Part shown: in pieces, positions 11,530 to 22,224 of the stretch
Layout: every line of letters starts with the position of its first letter
How positions within the stretch are numbered: the stretch's first letter is position 1
DNA from: Gordius sp. MW1
Lineage: Eukaryota > Nematomorpha > Gordioida > Gordea > Gordiidae
Assembly (NCBI GenBank): GCA_964036665.1
Contig: OZ038526.1
Span: 7,688,001 to 7,752,000 of the forward strand
Direction: 5' to 3'
Length of the DNA stretch: 64,000 nt
The notes under the pieces: generated by a model
Told to the model about the DNA's origin: nothing
Database searches by the model: none
What the model saw: the letters and a program-made list of their open reading frames with translations, nothing else
Made by a program: the position numbers and the translations under genes

Positions 11530-12045
11530 AAAAAGATGGCTAAAATCCGTTTAATGATTTCAAAAATTATTTTTAAGACATGCCAAAAATTTTATAAAAA
11601 TTTATAAAAGGTGGGAAATTTCTCTTTGTAGAATCTTCTATATAGATGGCTAAAATCTGTTTAATGAATTTAAAATTTATTTTTTAGACATGCCAAAAAT
11701 TTTATAAAAATCTATAAAAGGTGGGAAATTTCGCTTTATAGAATATTCTATAAAGATGGCTAAAATCTGTTTAATGATTTCAAAATTCATTTTTTAGACA
11801 TGCCAAAAATTTTATAAAAATTTATAAAAGGTGGGAAATTTCGCTTTATAGAATATTCTATAAAGATGGCTAAAATCTGTTTAATGATTTCACAATTTAT
11901 TTTTTAGACATGCCAAAAATTTTATAAAAATTTATAAAAGGTGGGAAATTTCGCTTTGTAGAATCTTCTATATAGATGGCTAAAATCTGTTTAATGATTT
12001 CAAAATTTATTTTTTAGACATGCCAAAAATTTTATGAAAATTTAT
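11530..12045 (+). repeat. Tandem repeat, about 118-bp unit, left foldback arm
   Basis: Five successive units share GATGGCTAAAATC, TTTTTAGACATGCC and AAAAGGTGGGAAATTTC in fixed order. Units contain a near-palindrome TAGAATATTCTATA. Unit-to-unit differences are few. Confidence 0.8.
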
Positions 12046-12759
12046 TTAAATATAAATTTTTGAATTTTCTGCCTCAGGTTTGCTCTAATTATAGGCATAA
12101 AATTTAAACCACTTGATCAAATAGGCAAATTAATATATTAATGAACGTATAAGAGTTGAAATATTATCCTTGCAAATTTTGACAAATTTATATTATAAAA
12201 TATCTAAGTTATAGCTATTTAAAGTTTGGGGTAATTCTAATTATTACCCCAAATACCATCCGTGTTAGCATTTTTGACCCAACCTCTCAAGTGTTAAGAA
12301 AATAAATAAAGCATTTCCAAAAAGCATATCATGCTATTCTGTTGACTTAGACCTCGCGTTTACAATGCTTATAAGGATCATAAAAAAAATATAGCTACCA
12401 TATGTGCTCGGACGCATAAGCTCTGTCATAAAGAGGGGTAAAATGCTGAGATTAAGGAATATTAATTAGCTTGTTTACAACTTAGCTTAGCAATACGCTG
12501 GGAAAAACCAGCCAGCCGTTTTTACAACACTACTACAAATATAAAATAAAAGGGACATTAATTATATAACTAATAAGTCTTTATCTTTTACAAGAGCCGA
12601 GGAATTCAAAATATATTTGAAATTAAATATTGTGATTAATCGCAATTAATCTGCTTAGCAATTGTGTAAATTATAAAGTTAAACCATATTAAAATGTTCA
12701 AAAAAATTGTTACCACCTGGCTGAGGCAGAAAATTCAAAAATATATATTTAAATAAATT

Positions 12760-13255
12760 TTCATAAAATATTTGGCATGTCTAAAAAATAAATTTTGAAA
12801 TCATTAAACAGATTTTAGCCATCTATATAGAAGATTCTACAAAGCGAAATTTCCCACCTTTTATAGATTTTTATAAAATTTTTGGCATGTCTAAAAAATA
12901 AATTTTGAAATCATTAAAAAGATTTTAGCCATCTTTATAGAATATTCTATAAAGCGAATTTCCCACGTTTTATAAAATTTTTGGCATGTCTAAAAAACAA
13001 ATTTTGAAATCATTAAACAGATTTTAGCCATCTTTATAGAAGATTCTACAAAGCGAAATTTCCCACCTTTTATAAATTTTTATAAAATTTTTGGCATGTC
13101 TAAAAAATAAATTTTGAAATCATTAAACAGATTTTAGCCATCTTTATAGAATATTCTATAAAGCGAAATTTCCCACCTTTTATAGATTTTTATAAAATTT
13201 TTGGCATGTCTAAAAAATAATTTTTGAAATCATTAAACAGATTTTAGCCATCTTT
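12760..13255 (-). repeat. Tandem repeat, about 118-bp unit, right foldback arm
   Basis: Inverse of the left-arm array, with the same order of landmarks and about the same number of units; one unit near 12960 is shortened. Equal unit number in both arms suggests that array growth preceded arm inversion, or that the arms exchange sequence. Confidence 0.8.
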
Positions 13256-13741
13256 TTTTCATAAATAAAACATTACTTCTATAATGCAGCATAAGCAAAG
13301 CATAATAATTAACTGTAATTTACTAGAGACTAGATTATAAATTATAATACTTTTCATTATGACGTCACAATGGGAAAAGTTTTAACTCAGTAACGTCATG
13401 ATATAACTATTTTATTTTCTTAAATTAAAAGTTTATCACCTAAAATTGATATATTTGCATGCCCCACCCCAAACGACCAAAACCAAACCAAAAGGTTAAT
13501 AATATTATCCACCCACACCCTTTAGGTGTTTAATACACCCAAACCTAAACGCCGAAGGTCACCCCGAAACATTCACCCAGAACGCTTTAGGTCTTTTTTA
13601 CAAAAACGCCAAACGCCAAAGCTCTCCCAAGAAAATTCACCTAACACTGATAAGGCTGGGTGAAAATAAACGTCAACAACTAAGCTTAGCAATACGCTGG
13701 GAAAAACCAGCCAGCCGTTTTTACAACACTTAACAAGTATG

Positions 13742-15217
13742 TAGTATCTCGGTCTAGTAAGCAAAATCTCGGTCTCGACTTTTATAAAAAATAATGTGAA
13801 CTATTTCACTTTTTCTCCTAATTTATTTAAATTATTATATAAATTACAAAAATCGGAAAATGAAGCCCCATTTTCTATTCAAAAACCCTCTAAATGTGTC
13901 ATTTGCATATTTGAACTAGCTGGGACCCTAAGTTAGCATTGGCATAAATATGTTATGTTTTTAATAAATGATTTAAGAAAACAGTTTTAGCCAACTGAAA
14001 TAATCTTCTTTTTCCTATAGAATTAATTGCATGTTTTTTATAATGTTATAGAAACCTACTGGTTGATCATGGGCGTAGCCTGGTTTTAAATTAGGGGGGG
14101 GGGGCAAAACGTTCAAAAGTTAATTAGTGAAAGGCAAAACATAATTTTTTAATTTCTAAGGGTTTTTGCATTGAAATTTTTTTTTTGTCATTCAGAGGGG
14201 GGGCTGATATTTCTTATTAAATAAGTATTTAGCTGCACACATTAAAACGTTGAAAAAACAACAATAAAAGTACCATTGTATTTAGTAGGAATAAAAGCTT
14301 TGAGGTTTGCAATCAAATGCACATATATAATTTCCTAGCAAATACATTTACATTCAAAAATAAAACGATTCTATTATAGTGCAAGACCCCGTCCCAAAAT
14401 ATTTAATTATATTTTTTGATTAATACAGCCTCCAATTATAAATCTTATGTATATATGTTAGTGTAGTGCAATATCGCAATAAAATTCAGATTAGAGTTCA
14501 CATGCCAATTCTAACTTTATAATGTGAAAGGTAATTAAAATGGAAAAACAAATACATAATGTTATTTATGGCTTGAGAATTTTAGAGGTTTAAAGCATTA
14601 CAAACTCCTAGTCTAATGATTTAATCTAACTCTTTGTAGGCTATCGTTCGGCAGGCACAGAAGTTGCTGGGGTGCAAAAAAATCTTTGGCCTTGTAGCCC
14701 AATCGATTAATTAATAACCGATTCAAAATATCATCACATAAGATAGGATGATTAATTGTTGGAAAATTTGCGGATGCTTTTGAAATATTTACTTTCATCA
14801 AATCATAACTCGTTTTATGTCTGTGTTTATATTATTCTTTAATGCTAAGGAAACAAATATGCAATAAATACATTGAAAATTGATATGTGCTAAGGGCCAC
14901 TCATATTTTATTAAACAAGCTAAAATTAATAAAATTTGAGTTATAAGCTGCTACTTTGGTGTGGTCAGTTACCCAATATCGAAAGTACTCCAATTATATT
15001 AATTTACATCTGACACCCTAAGTGAGTTCCAAAATAAAAAATGCACAAATAAATTTTTTATGATTAAGATGATCAATTAAGAAATTAAAAAGGCGAGATC
15101 TCGCCGATAAAATTTCGTCTCGAGGTTGAAATTCTCTCGATCTCGACCCAATTTTTCAAAGTCTCGTCTCGGTTTTTCGAGACGAGATCGAGATTTCCTG
15201 GATTTTTCACATCACAT
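13742..15217. mobile_element. hAT-type non-autonomous element (GAGAC-rich family), near complete
   Basis: Left end begins TAGTATCTCGGTC. Right end is a block of CTCG/GAGACGAG repeats followed by GATTTTTCACATCACAT, the inverse of the TAGTGATG terminus of related copies. Flanks CAAGTATG (13734-13741) and CAAATATG (15218-15225) match 7 of 8. The interior has no ORF. Paralogous copies are 5150-5889, 30742-31470 and the dispersed pieces at 47697-56402. It carries a nested poly-G MITE near 14068-14215, which is absent from the paralog at about 48110. Confidence 0.7.
14068..14215. mobile_element. Nested poly-G MITE
   Basis: Starts CATGGGCGTAGCCTGG with an 11-12 G run and GGCAAAACG; the right end is eroded. 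The paralogous repeat near 48110-48130 lacks it, so it inserted after the host element had amplified. Confidence 0.6.
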
Positions 15218-16450
15218 CAAATATGGCCTCAAAATTTATTATCTTATGGTTGCAAAAACTTTTTATACATATAACTTTGATTTATATGCAATATTTTTAG
15301 CCAAAGAGTCCATGACCATTTTTTAAATACTTCTATTTTTTCTATATATTCATTTTAATGTAACAGCATGCTTTTTATATTTTTGAAACTTTCTTTTAAA
15401 TTATACATTGCCTTTTTTTTTATTAGCTGTATGTCGCCCCTGAATAAATAAAAAGCATTTTGATAAATATTCTTTGGGTTTAGTAAATTGCCTATAATTT
15501 TCAAACTACTTTTCAAATGATTTTTTTCCCAAGAATCTATAAAAGGTTTTTAGTGTTCCTACATTGGTGTTGAGGTTTAGATCATTTTAATTATGGGGTT
15601 ATATTACCCCATAAGTCTGCCCAGGATTTTCATAGTACTCTCGAGGGTTAAAGGTTATGACTAGGTTTAAGGTAGAGTCCTTTAAAGTCGACGTCAGAGG
15701 ATTTCAGGTCATGTTCATGTTTGTCTGGTTTAAAGAAATTATGAAATTAGTGCAAGGAAATATTTTAAAAAATCAAAAAATTTAAACAAGAGAAAAAGTA
15801 AGAACTCATGAAAGTGGTTTGAAATTTTTAAATGATATATAAATCTCAACATTTGTTAAGCTGGGAGCAAAAATCTTTGCGCTTTTTAACTTGAATATTT
15901 TTTTACTTTATTATCAATTTTCCTACATTACACCCTTTTATAAAAGTTGACAACATAAGTAATATATTCCATTAAATTATTATTAAAATCTAACTTTGTC
16001 TAAACGATACAAAGGTATATTGATATTCCGACTAAAAAAGTTTTAACAAAATGACTCAGGCGCGTAGCCCGGATTTTCTCAAGGGGGAGGAAAAATTCAA
16101 AAAAAAAATCGACATTTTTAATTATAATGTAACAAAAATAAACTTCGCGTACAATATATGCCAGCTTTGGAAAAATCTCTTCTCTTCATTAATCAGAGCA
16201 TTTACTATCGCTTTTATACCTTAAAAAAGGACATGGCCCTTATGCAAGTTATTTAACTAACAGAAAATATTATCATTTAGGTAAAATTAAATAATGGCGG
16301 AAACCAAAGCAAACTTATATGAGTTTGATCTGAAAAAATTCTCAAGTTGATAATAAGCAAAATTATACAGTCACTCAATCTGTTTAATAGATATATGTTT
16401 AAATCGCAAAAAAGGAGAGAAAATCTGCTAGGTCGATAATTTATAGAGAA
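15218..16450. other. Intergenic AT-rich DNA
   Basis: No gene or RNA gene recognised. A fragment near 16058-16095 (GCGCGTAGCCCGG followed by AAGGGGGAGG) looks like the left end of the poly-G MITE family. Confidence 0.4.
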
Positions 16451-16861
16451 AAACTCGGGCCTTCGGCCCTCGTGGGAAGGGGAGTAGAGGAAGGGGAAGG
16501 GGAGTAGTGGAAGGGGAGTAGTGGAAGGGGAGTAAGGGAAGGGAAGGGGGGGCGACTCATCTATACTCCGTATAAACGTAGCATATTTGCTATGCAATTT
16601 ATGGGCGAGAAAGGTAGAAAGGGGCGAGAATGCCTATAGGGGGGTGGGGTATTAAAGGCAAAATAATCAGTTATAGACCCCTGTAGGGGAGGGCATAGGG
16701 TAATTATCAATGTTAACCAATTCAAAAACGAAAAAAAATTTCGATTTATTTGGCCAATGGTCATTTTTCCCATTGGTCAGTAGCCTGCGGACGCTTAAAA
16801 AGTCATATTATCAATGATATTAACAAGAACAAAATATTAATTTAGTTTTAAAAAAAAAAAA

Positions 16862-16950
16862 AAAATTTTGCCCTCTCCCGAGCTTGAACCCGGGACATCC
16901 AGGTCACACTGTTTACAAGCCGTGCGCTATAACCCGTCACACCATGCTGG
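16862..16950 (-). repeat. tRNA-derived SINE-like segment (tRNA-Thr-like)
   Basis: On the minus strand the segment reads like a tRNA body: an A-box-like GTGTGACGGGTTATAGCGC, an anticodon-arm-like CGGCTTGTAAACAG with loop CTTGTAA (TGT if intact), and a T-arm GTCCCGGGTTCAAGCTCGGG. The acceptor stem does not pair, and a common tail with GATAATGAAATAATAAA follows. A second copy with the same tail is at 43485-43595. It is therefore a tRNA-derived repeat, not a functional tRNA gene. Confidence 0.6.
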
Positions 16951-17171
16951 TATTAATATTGTCGAAGTTATTATGTTATTTATATAGATAATGAAATAAT
17001 AAAGTTCTGTTTTATGTTTATAAAATCAATATATTTCATCGGTCAGTAGCCAGCGGACGATCAAAAAGTCAAATTATCAATGGTATTAACAAGAACATAC
17101 TATTAATTTAATTTAAAAAAAAAACTAAAATAAAAATTCCTTTTAGTTTTAAAAAAGGGCTAAATTCTGAA

Positions 17172-18319
17172 TAGTGATGCGGAAAAACCGAGAAAAATCT
17201 CGGTCTCGTCTCGTCTCGTCTCGAAAAACCGAGACGAGACGAGACGAGAATTTGAAAAATGGAGTCGAGATCGAGACGAGAATTTTGATGTCGAGACGAG
17301 ACGATACGAGATTTTCTCGGCGAGATCTCGACTTTTTATTGATCGTTAGATTTTAGTAAATTATTGTGTATTTTAATTTACATTTAAGGTATTAAGTGTA
17401 AATCAATATGTATGGAATATATTTAATATTAAAAAAATTCACAAGTGTAGTAAATATTATATATTTTTGCAAAAAAAATAAAATTTGGCAATCATTTACC
17501 TAAGTATGGTTGATTTTTGTCATACATTTAAATACGTACTCTTTAATTTAAAGTTTAAAACCTTATGTTCTTAATTCTATAAAAATGCTGCTTTTATTGT
17601 TGTTTTACAACGTTTTAATTTCTGCAACTAGTTATCAATTCTATAAATAATAATAACATCATTAAATGTCACTCGCATAAACATGCAATAAACACTATGG
17701 GCTATAACTGATGATGGTTATATTAATGGACTTAAACGTTTGCCTTAAATATGTTAAGGTCTACTTTGAATCATTAGCAAAGGTTAATAAAGGGTCTCAT
17801 TTTGCTCACTTATGCAACTATATCAACTATAAGCGAACTTATAATTTTCGAAGTCCATTTATAGTTGACAGACACAGTGAATTTGATGCAAATATTATAA
17901 TTTGCTAGAACAATAAAATTTAATCTTTTATATTTCAAATTTATTTATAGTTTTTTTAGTCTGCACTTTTTATAGAAAATGTTATCTTTATGAGTTAATT
18001 CATATCTTTATATTGTCAATGAGATGTCGTGTCCCGCTAAATCTTTAAAAAGTTTGTGTATTAAAGTTTTTCCAAAAATATAAAATTTGCCATTTGGATT
18101 TTTGAACACTTATTTATATTTTTAATAAAATAGGAGAAATTTTTATTCCGTATATATTTTTTTTTAAAAGTCGAGACGAGACGAGAATTCTCGTCGAGAC
18201 GAGACGAGACCGAGATTTTTCTAGACCGAGACGAGACGAGATCGAGATTTTCCTAATCGCTCCCGAGACGAGACGAGATTTTGTATTCGAGACCGAGACG
18301 AGACGAGATCGAAACACTA
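17172..18319. mobile_element. hAT-type element with perfect 8-bp target duplication
   Basis: Ends TAGTGATGCGG and (in inverse) TAGTGTTTCGATCTCG are flanked by identical ATTCTGAA at 17164-17171 and 18320-18327. The empty site, with a single ATTCTGAA in the same sequence context (GGGCTAAATTCTGAAACTAC), survives in the tandem repeat at 40860-41230. Subterminal regions are simple-like arrays of GAGAC/GTCTC (17195-17330 and 18170-18310). The AT-rich centre has no transposase frame; part of it recurs at 24205-24330. Confidence 0.85.
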
Positions 18320-18829
18320 ATTCTGAAACTACCCGCCCGATTCGCTCGAAACTTTACCCGTAGGTGCCCAGGGCGGCCAGGGGTAAAATAGCCTTTTCAG
18401 ATTCCTAAAATACCTTTTTGTTTTAAAAAGATCGGACATTTGCCGGCCACACGTGCGGTGTAATATCTATAACACGTAGAAAATTTTACTAATTATATAA
18501 ACTTACGCGCGCCATCTAATAAAGTACAATTCGTGTTTTAATAGTTTAATAGTAGATTGAATTTAATTAGAAAGAACGGGCTATGATTATAATTTGAAGG
18601 AGGTTTCGAATTTTGTGTTAGTTTCTATCAATATATTGTATCGTAAATTAGAATCTTATACCTATATTTTTTTAACTATTACTTTTTAGGTTTTCTATGA
18701 AATCACAATCTAATTAAATGAAATATATTAACCCAATAAAAAAATATATATGCATTTATAAGGTTAAAAATATATATTGCATAGTTGGCTGTCTGTTAGA
18801 CCATCTATAATAAATTTTTAGGTTATATA

Positions 18830-19400
18830 TAAAATTTGGCCAATGGTCATTTTTTTTCATTGGTCAGTACCAACAGATACTCTATAAGTCAATGATAGCC
18901 AAAAAAACGGAAAAAATTTTTTGATGCTCACTTTGGCCAATGGTCATTTTTTTCCTTGGTCAGCAGCCAGCGGACGGCCAAAAAGTCATATTATCAATGG
19001 TATTAACAGGAACAATCATAAGAGTCAAACAAAACGGAAAAAAAATTTCGATTCACAATTTGGCCAATGGTCATTTTTTTCCATTGGTCAGCAGCCAGGA
19101 CACGGTAAAAGTGGATATAAATTCATAAGAGTCAAAAAAAAACGAAAAAAAAATTTTCGAATCACATTTTGGCTAATGGTCATTTTTTTCCATTGGTCAG
19201 CAGCCATCGTACGGCCAAAAAGTCACAATAGCAATGGTAGTAACAGGAACAATCATAATAGTCAAAAAAAACGAAAAAAATAATTTCGATACACATTTTG
19301 GCCAATGGTCATTTTTTTCCATTGGTCAGCAGCCAGCGGACGGCCAAAAGTCTTATTATCAATGGTAGTAACAAGAACAATCATAAGAGTCAAAAAAACT
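18830..19400. repeat. Hairpin minisatellite, about 125-130-bp unit (block 1)
   Basis: About five units, each with TTTGGCCAATGGTCATTTTT, then CCATTGGTCAG, then CAGCGGACGGCCAAAAAGTC. CCAATGG and CCATTGG flank the T-run and can pair as a hairpin. The final unit ends at a tRNA T-arm-like GGGATTCGAACCC. Long apparent frames here (for example 18921-19283) are artefacts of the repeat. Confidence 0.8.
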
Positions 19401-20190
19401 CCGGGATTCGAACCCACAAACTAGTTAAATTAATTAAAATTAAAAGTAAACAGCGTGAGAAGACATTCGATGCGTGACAAGACATTCGGTGCAAGACACC
19501 GAAGAGCGTGACAATATATAAATAATGAAACATAGACCCTTGTAGGGGACGGCATAGGGTAATTATCAATGTTAAGCAATTCAAAAACGAAAAAAAAATT
19601 TCGATTTATACTTTGGCCAATGGTCATTTTTTTCATTGGTCAGTAGCCAGCGGACGGCCAAAAAGTCACATTATCAATGGTATTAACAAGAACAATATAT
19701 TAATTTAATTTAAAAAATAAATAAAAATTTTGCCCTCTCCGGGATTCGAACCCACATTAGTAAAGGCATAGGGTTTGGTAAGGGGCACAGGGACCCATAT
19801 CAGTATAGGCGTAGGCTTTGGTAAGGGGCACAGGGACCCATATCAGTAGAGGCGTAGGCCCTTGTAGGAAAGGGCATAGGGTAATTATCAATGTTAACCT
19901 ATTCAAAGACGAAAAAATACCATTGCATATAGCAATTAAAAATTTCGCTTTATTTGGCCAATGGTCATTTTTTTCATTGGTCACAGTAGCCAGCGGATGG
20001 TCAAAAATTCATATTATCAATGGTATTAACAAGAACAAAATATTAATTTAATTTAAAAAAATTAAAAAAAAAAATTCGTCCTCTCCCTAGCTTGAACCCG
20101 GGATATCCAGGTCACAAAGCTGGCGCCAATAACTTGGTGGACACGGACGACGGACAACCAAAAACGAGCCCATAAATTGCATAGCAATTA

Positions 20191-22224
20191 AAATGACGTA
20201 AAATGTTTAAAGGGGATGTTAATTTAAATTTTTAATTTCGCTTACCAATAAATATAAATTTATAAACGTTCAGAAATCGATAACACCTTTAGAACAAAAA
20301 AATTCGTTTAATATTAATGAGTTTGGAAAAATGGATGTTGCCTTTAAAACTATTCATCTCAGTTTTTTAAATAAATAATGCCAACCCTATATTATAAAAA
20401 ATTAAAATTTTCTTGTAAATATTATCGGTTAAATAATTGGGCATATAAAAAATAGTATACTCAAAGTATACCATAAAATTTTGTCCATAACCTAACTGAA
20501 TGTTAAATTTTGATACATCTGATAATTTATATTAACCATTTTATGAGTTTTAGGACAAGTTAAATGGCTTAGAGATAAAAAGTTAAAAGATATTCATGAA
20601 AATTCAGTCGCAAAACAAGTGACAACAAAGTTTCTCATTAGACATAGAATTTTTTGAACTAGACATTAGTAAAACCAAAACGGTAATGAATTTTGTCTAT
20701 TCTATTCACAACACATATCTCAAGACTCTTTTTGTTTTGAAATAGGTTTTTTATTAATAAAAGATTTTTATTTAATACCTCTTTAAACTAAAATAAAAGT
20801 AATAAAATAATTAACAAAATTGAATATAAAACTAAAATCAAATATTGTATGGATTATTGCAGAATTTTTCAACAAATATAACATGATTTAATATAAGACC
20901 TTTTAAAAGCACAACAAGGAACTTAAGGAGCCCGAACTTGAAATTTTTAAAAAAAAGGCATTTAGAACTGAGCTAGTACTTTTCAAGACATGAAACATCC
21001 ATTTTTTAGGAACATTGACTTGATACACAATATATAAATTGATTTAAAATTAATTTAGGTATTTAAGTATGGTAATGAATAGAGGAATGCATGAGCTATC
21101 CCAAACTTGAATTGAGGGAATAAGACCAGTTGTTAACAAATATTCATCCTAATCAGGCTCAAAGAGGGCCTAATGGCTAAGCCTGACCTGGCATACTCTA
21201 TTCAAACAAACCATTTTTGTTCTCAATTTTTCCATATATACAATAGCTATTAAAATTTAGCAAAATATATAATAATCAATTCAAGAACATTTTTACTTTA
21301 ACCGTAAAAAAGTTTTAAACAGCCTAAATTTAAAAAGGAGTTCACAAAACCCATTTCTAAGATTGATTATATTTTTAAAATTCGGCATACTATTGCTAAG
21401 TTATAATTACAAAACTTGTAGCTTTGTTCCAATGTCGTTAAGGTTAAATTAGAAGGTCACAATTCCAGCATGGCGGAGTTGCTTAATAAGATTAGGGCTA
21501 TTAGGCAATCTTTATAAATGGGATTGGGAAGAAAAATGAAGCTTTTATAAACGTTTGCAGTTTATCTTTTAGTTAAAGGATTGTATTATACACATCAATA
21601 AAATAATTTTTGATTAATGAAAATAGGGCTTTATAAATATAATGGTAAAAAATTATAGTCTGAAATTTATACATATATAAGAAAGTCAGTTAATCTAAGG
21701 CATGCATATTAAAAAGGCTATTCTAATTATGACTCAACTATCACTAAAAATGTTTAATATTTAAGAAACAACAATGCAATAAGTGTATATAACAAAAAAA
21801 ATTCCAACAAGACACAAAATAAGCAATCTGTTGATTATATGATTTTAACTCAGAGTATATTTATAATTGGTTTTAGTCTTAAAAAGATAATATATGACAA
21901 CTTTTATTGTATTATATATATAACTATAACATACAATGTTAAATATCTATTTCATATGCATATAACTTATACACGTAAAAAATGGGGGGTGTGTGTGTAG
22001 AGGGTCTAAGGATGCAATAAATCGTATAATTGATCTATACATATGTACAATAAGGTAACATCCAATCTTTTCTAATTGGTGTTAACATCTTCACCACACA
22101 CTACTGACCTATAAGGAATAGATGTAAGTATGAAAAGGATAATTGAGAAAGCTGATATGTAGGAGAAAGAAGTTTGCATGCGTGTAAATAATATGATTGA
22201 GATAGATTTAAATTTTTTAATTAA
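20191..22224. other. Intergenic DNA downstream of the Squid-like gene
   Basis: AT-rich, includes the probable 3'UTR of the minus-strand RNA-binding protein gene. A short ATG frame (MAELLNKIRAIRQSL) at 21474-21521 has no recognisable partner exon. No repeats recognised. Confidence 0.45.

Larger units (their letters stand above)
11067..13730. mobile_element. Large foldback element with hAT-like ends and tandem repeats in both arms
   Basis: Left terminus TAGTGTTGTAAAAA and right terminus TTTTTACAACACT are inverse, and the flanks share TAACAAG (11060-11066 and 13731-13737). The arms are about 980 bp each (about 11090-12070 and 12715-13680). They mirror each other from the Phe-rich-looking AATTTTCTTGGGAGAGC block through a CATGCCCCACCCC block to tandem units of about 118 bp beginning GATGGCTAAAATCTG, four to five in each arm. 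The loop (about 12075-12715) contains a further internal copy of the right terminus at 12475-12533. No transposase frame is visible. The same terminus defines the 161-bp MITE at 46756. Confidence 0.75.
16453..20190 (-). mobile_element. Helentron/HINE-like composite element, copy 1
   Basis: Bounded on the left by the terminal hairpin GGGCCTTCGGCCC (16457-16469) with a polypurine GGGGAAGGGGA tract, and on the right by CCCATAAATTGCATAGCAAT (about 20170-20189). The motif TTGCTATGCAATTTATGGGC lies about 130 bp inside the hairpin end (16588-16607), inverted relative to the copy at the other end: subterminal inverted repeats. Inside are tRNA-like segments, five hairpin minisatellite units (18830-19400) and GATTCGAACCC motifs. 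A hAT element (17172-18319) interrupts it. No Rep/helicase frame is present, so it is non-autonomous if the class is right. Confidence 0.6.

Noticed and set aside
16862-16950. Functional tRNA-Thr gene
   Set aside because: A and B boxes are present but the acceptor stem does not pair, and the segment recurs with a common non-tRNA tail, so it is a tRNA-derived repeat.
17174-17356. Arg/Ser/Glu-rich frame (SRSRLVSSRKTETRRDE) as an SR-type protein
   Set aside because: It is the GAGAC/GTCTC array at a hAT element end; similar peptides appear at every copy of that array and on both strands.
21474-21521. Short ATG frame MAELLNKIRAIRQSL as a first exon
   Set aside because: No donor site before the stop and no partner exon recognised.
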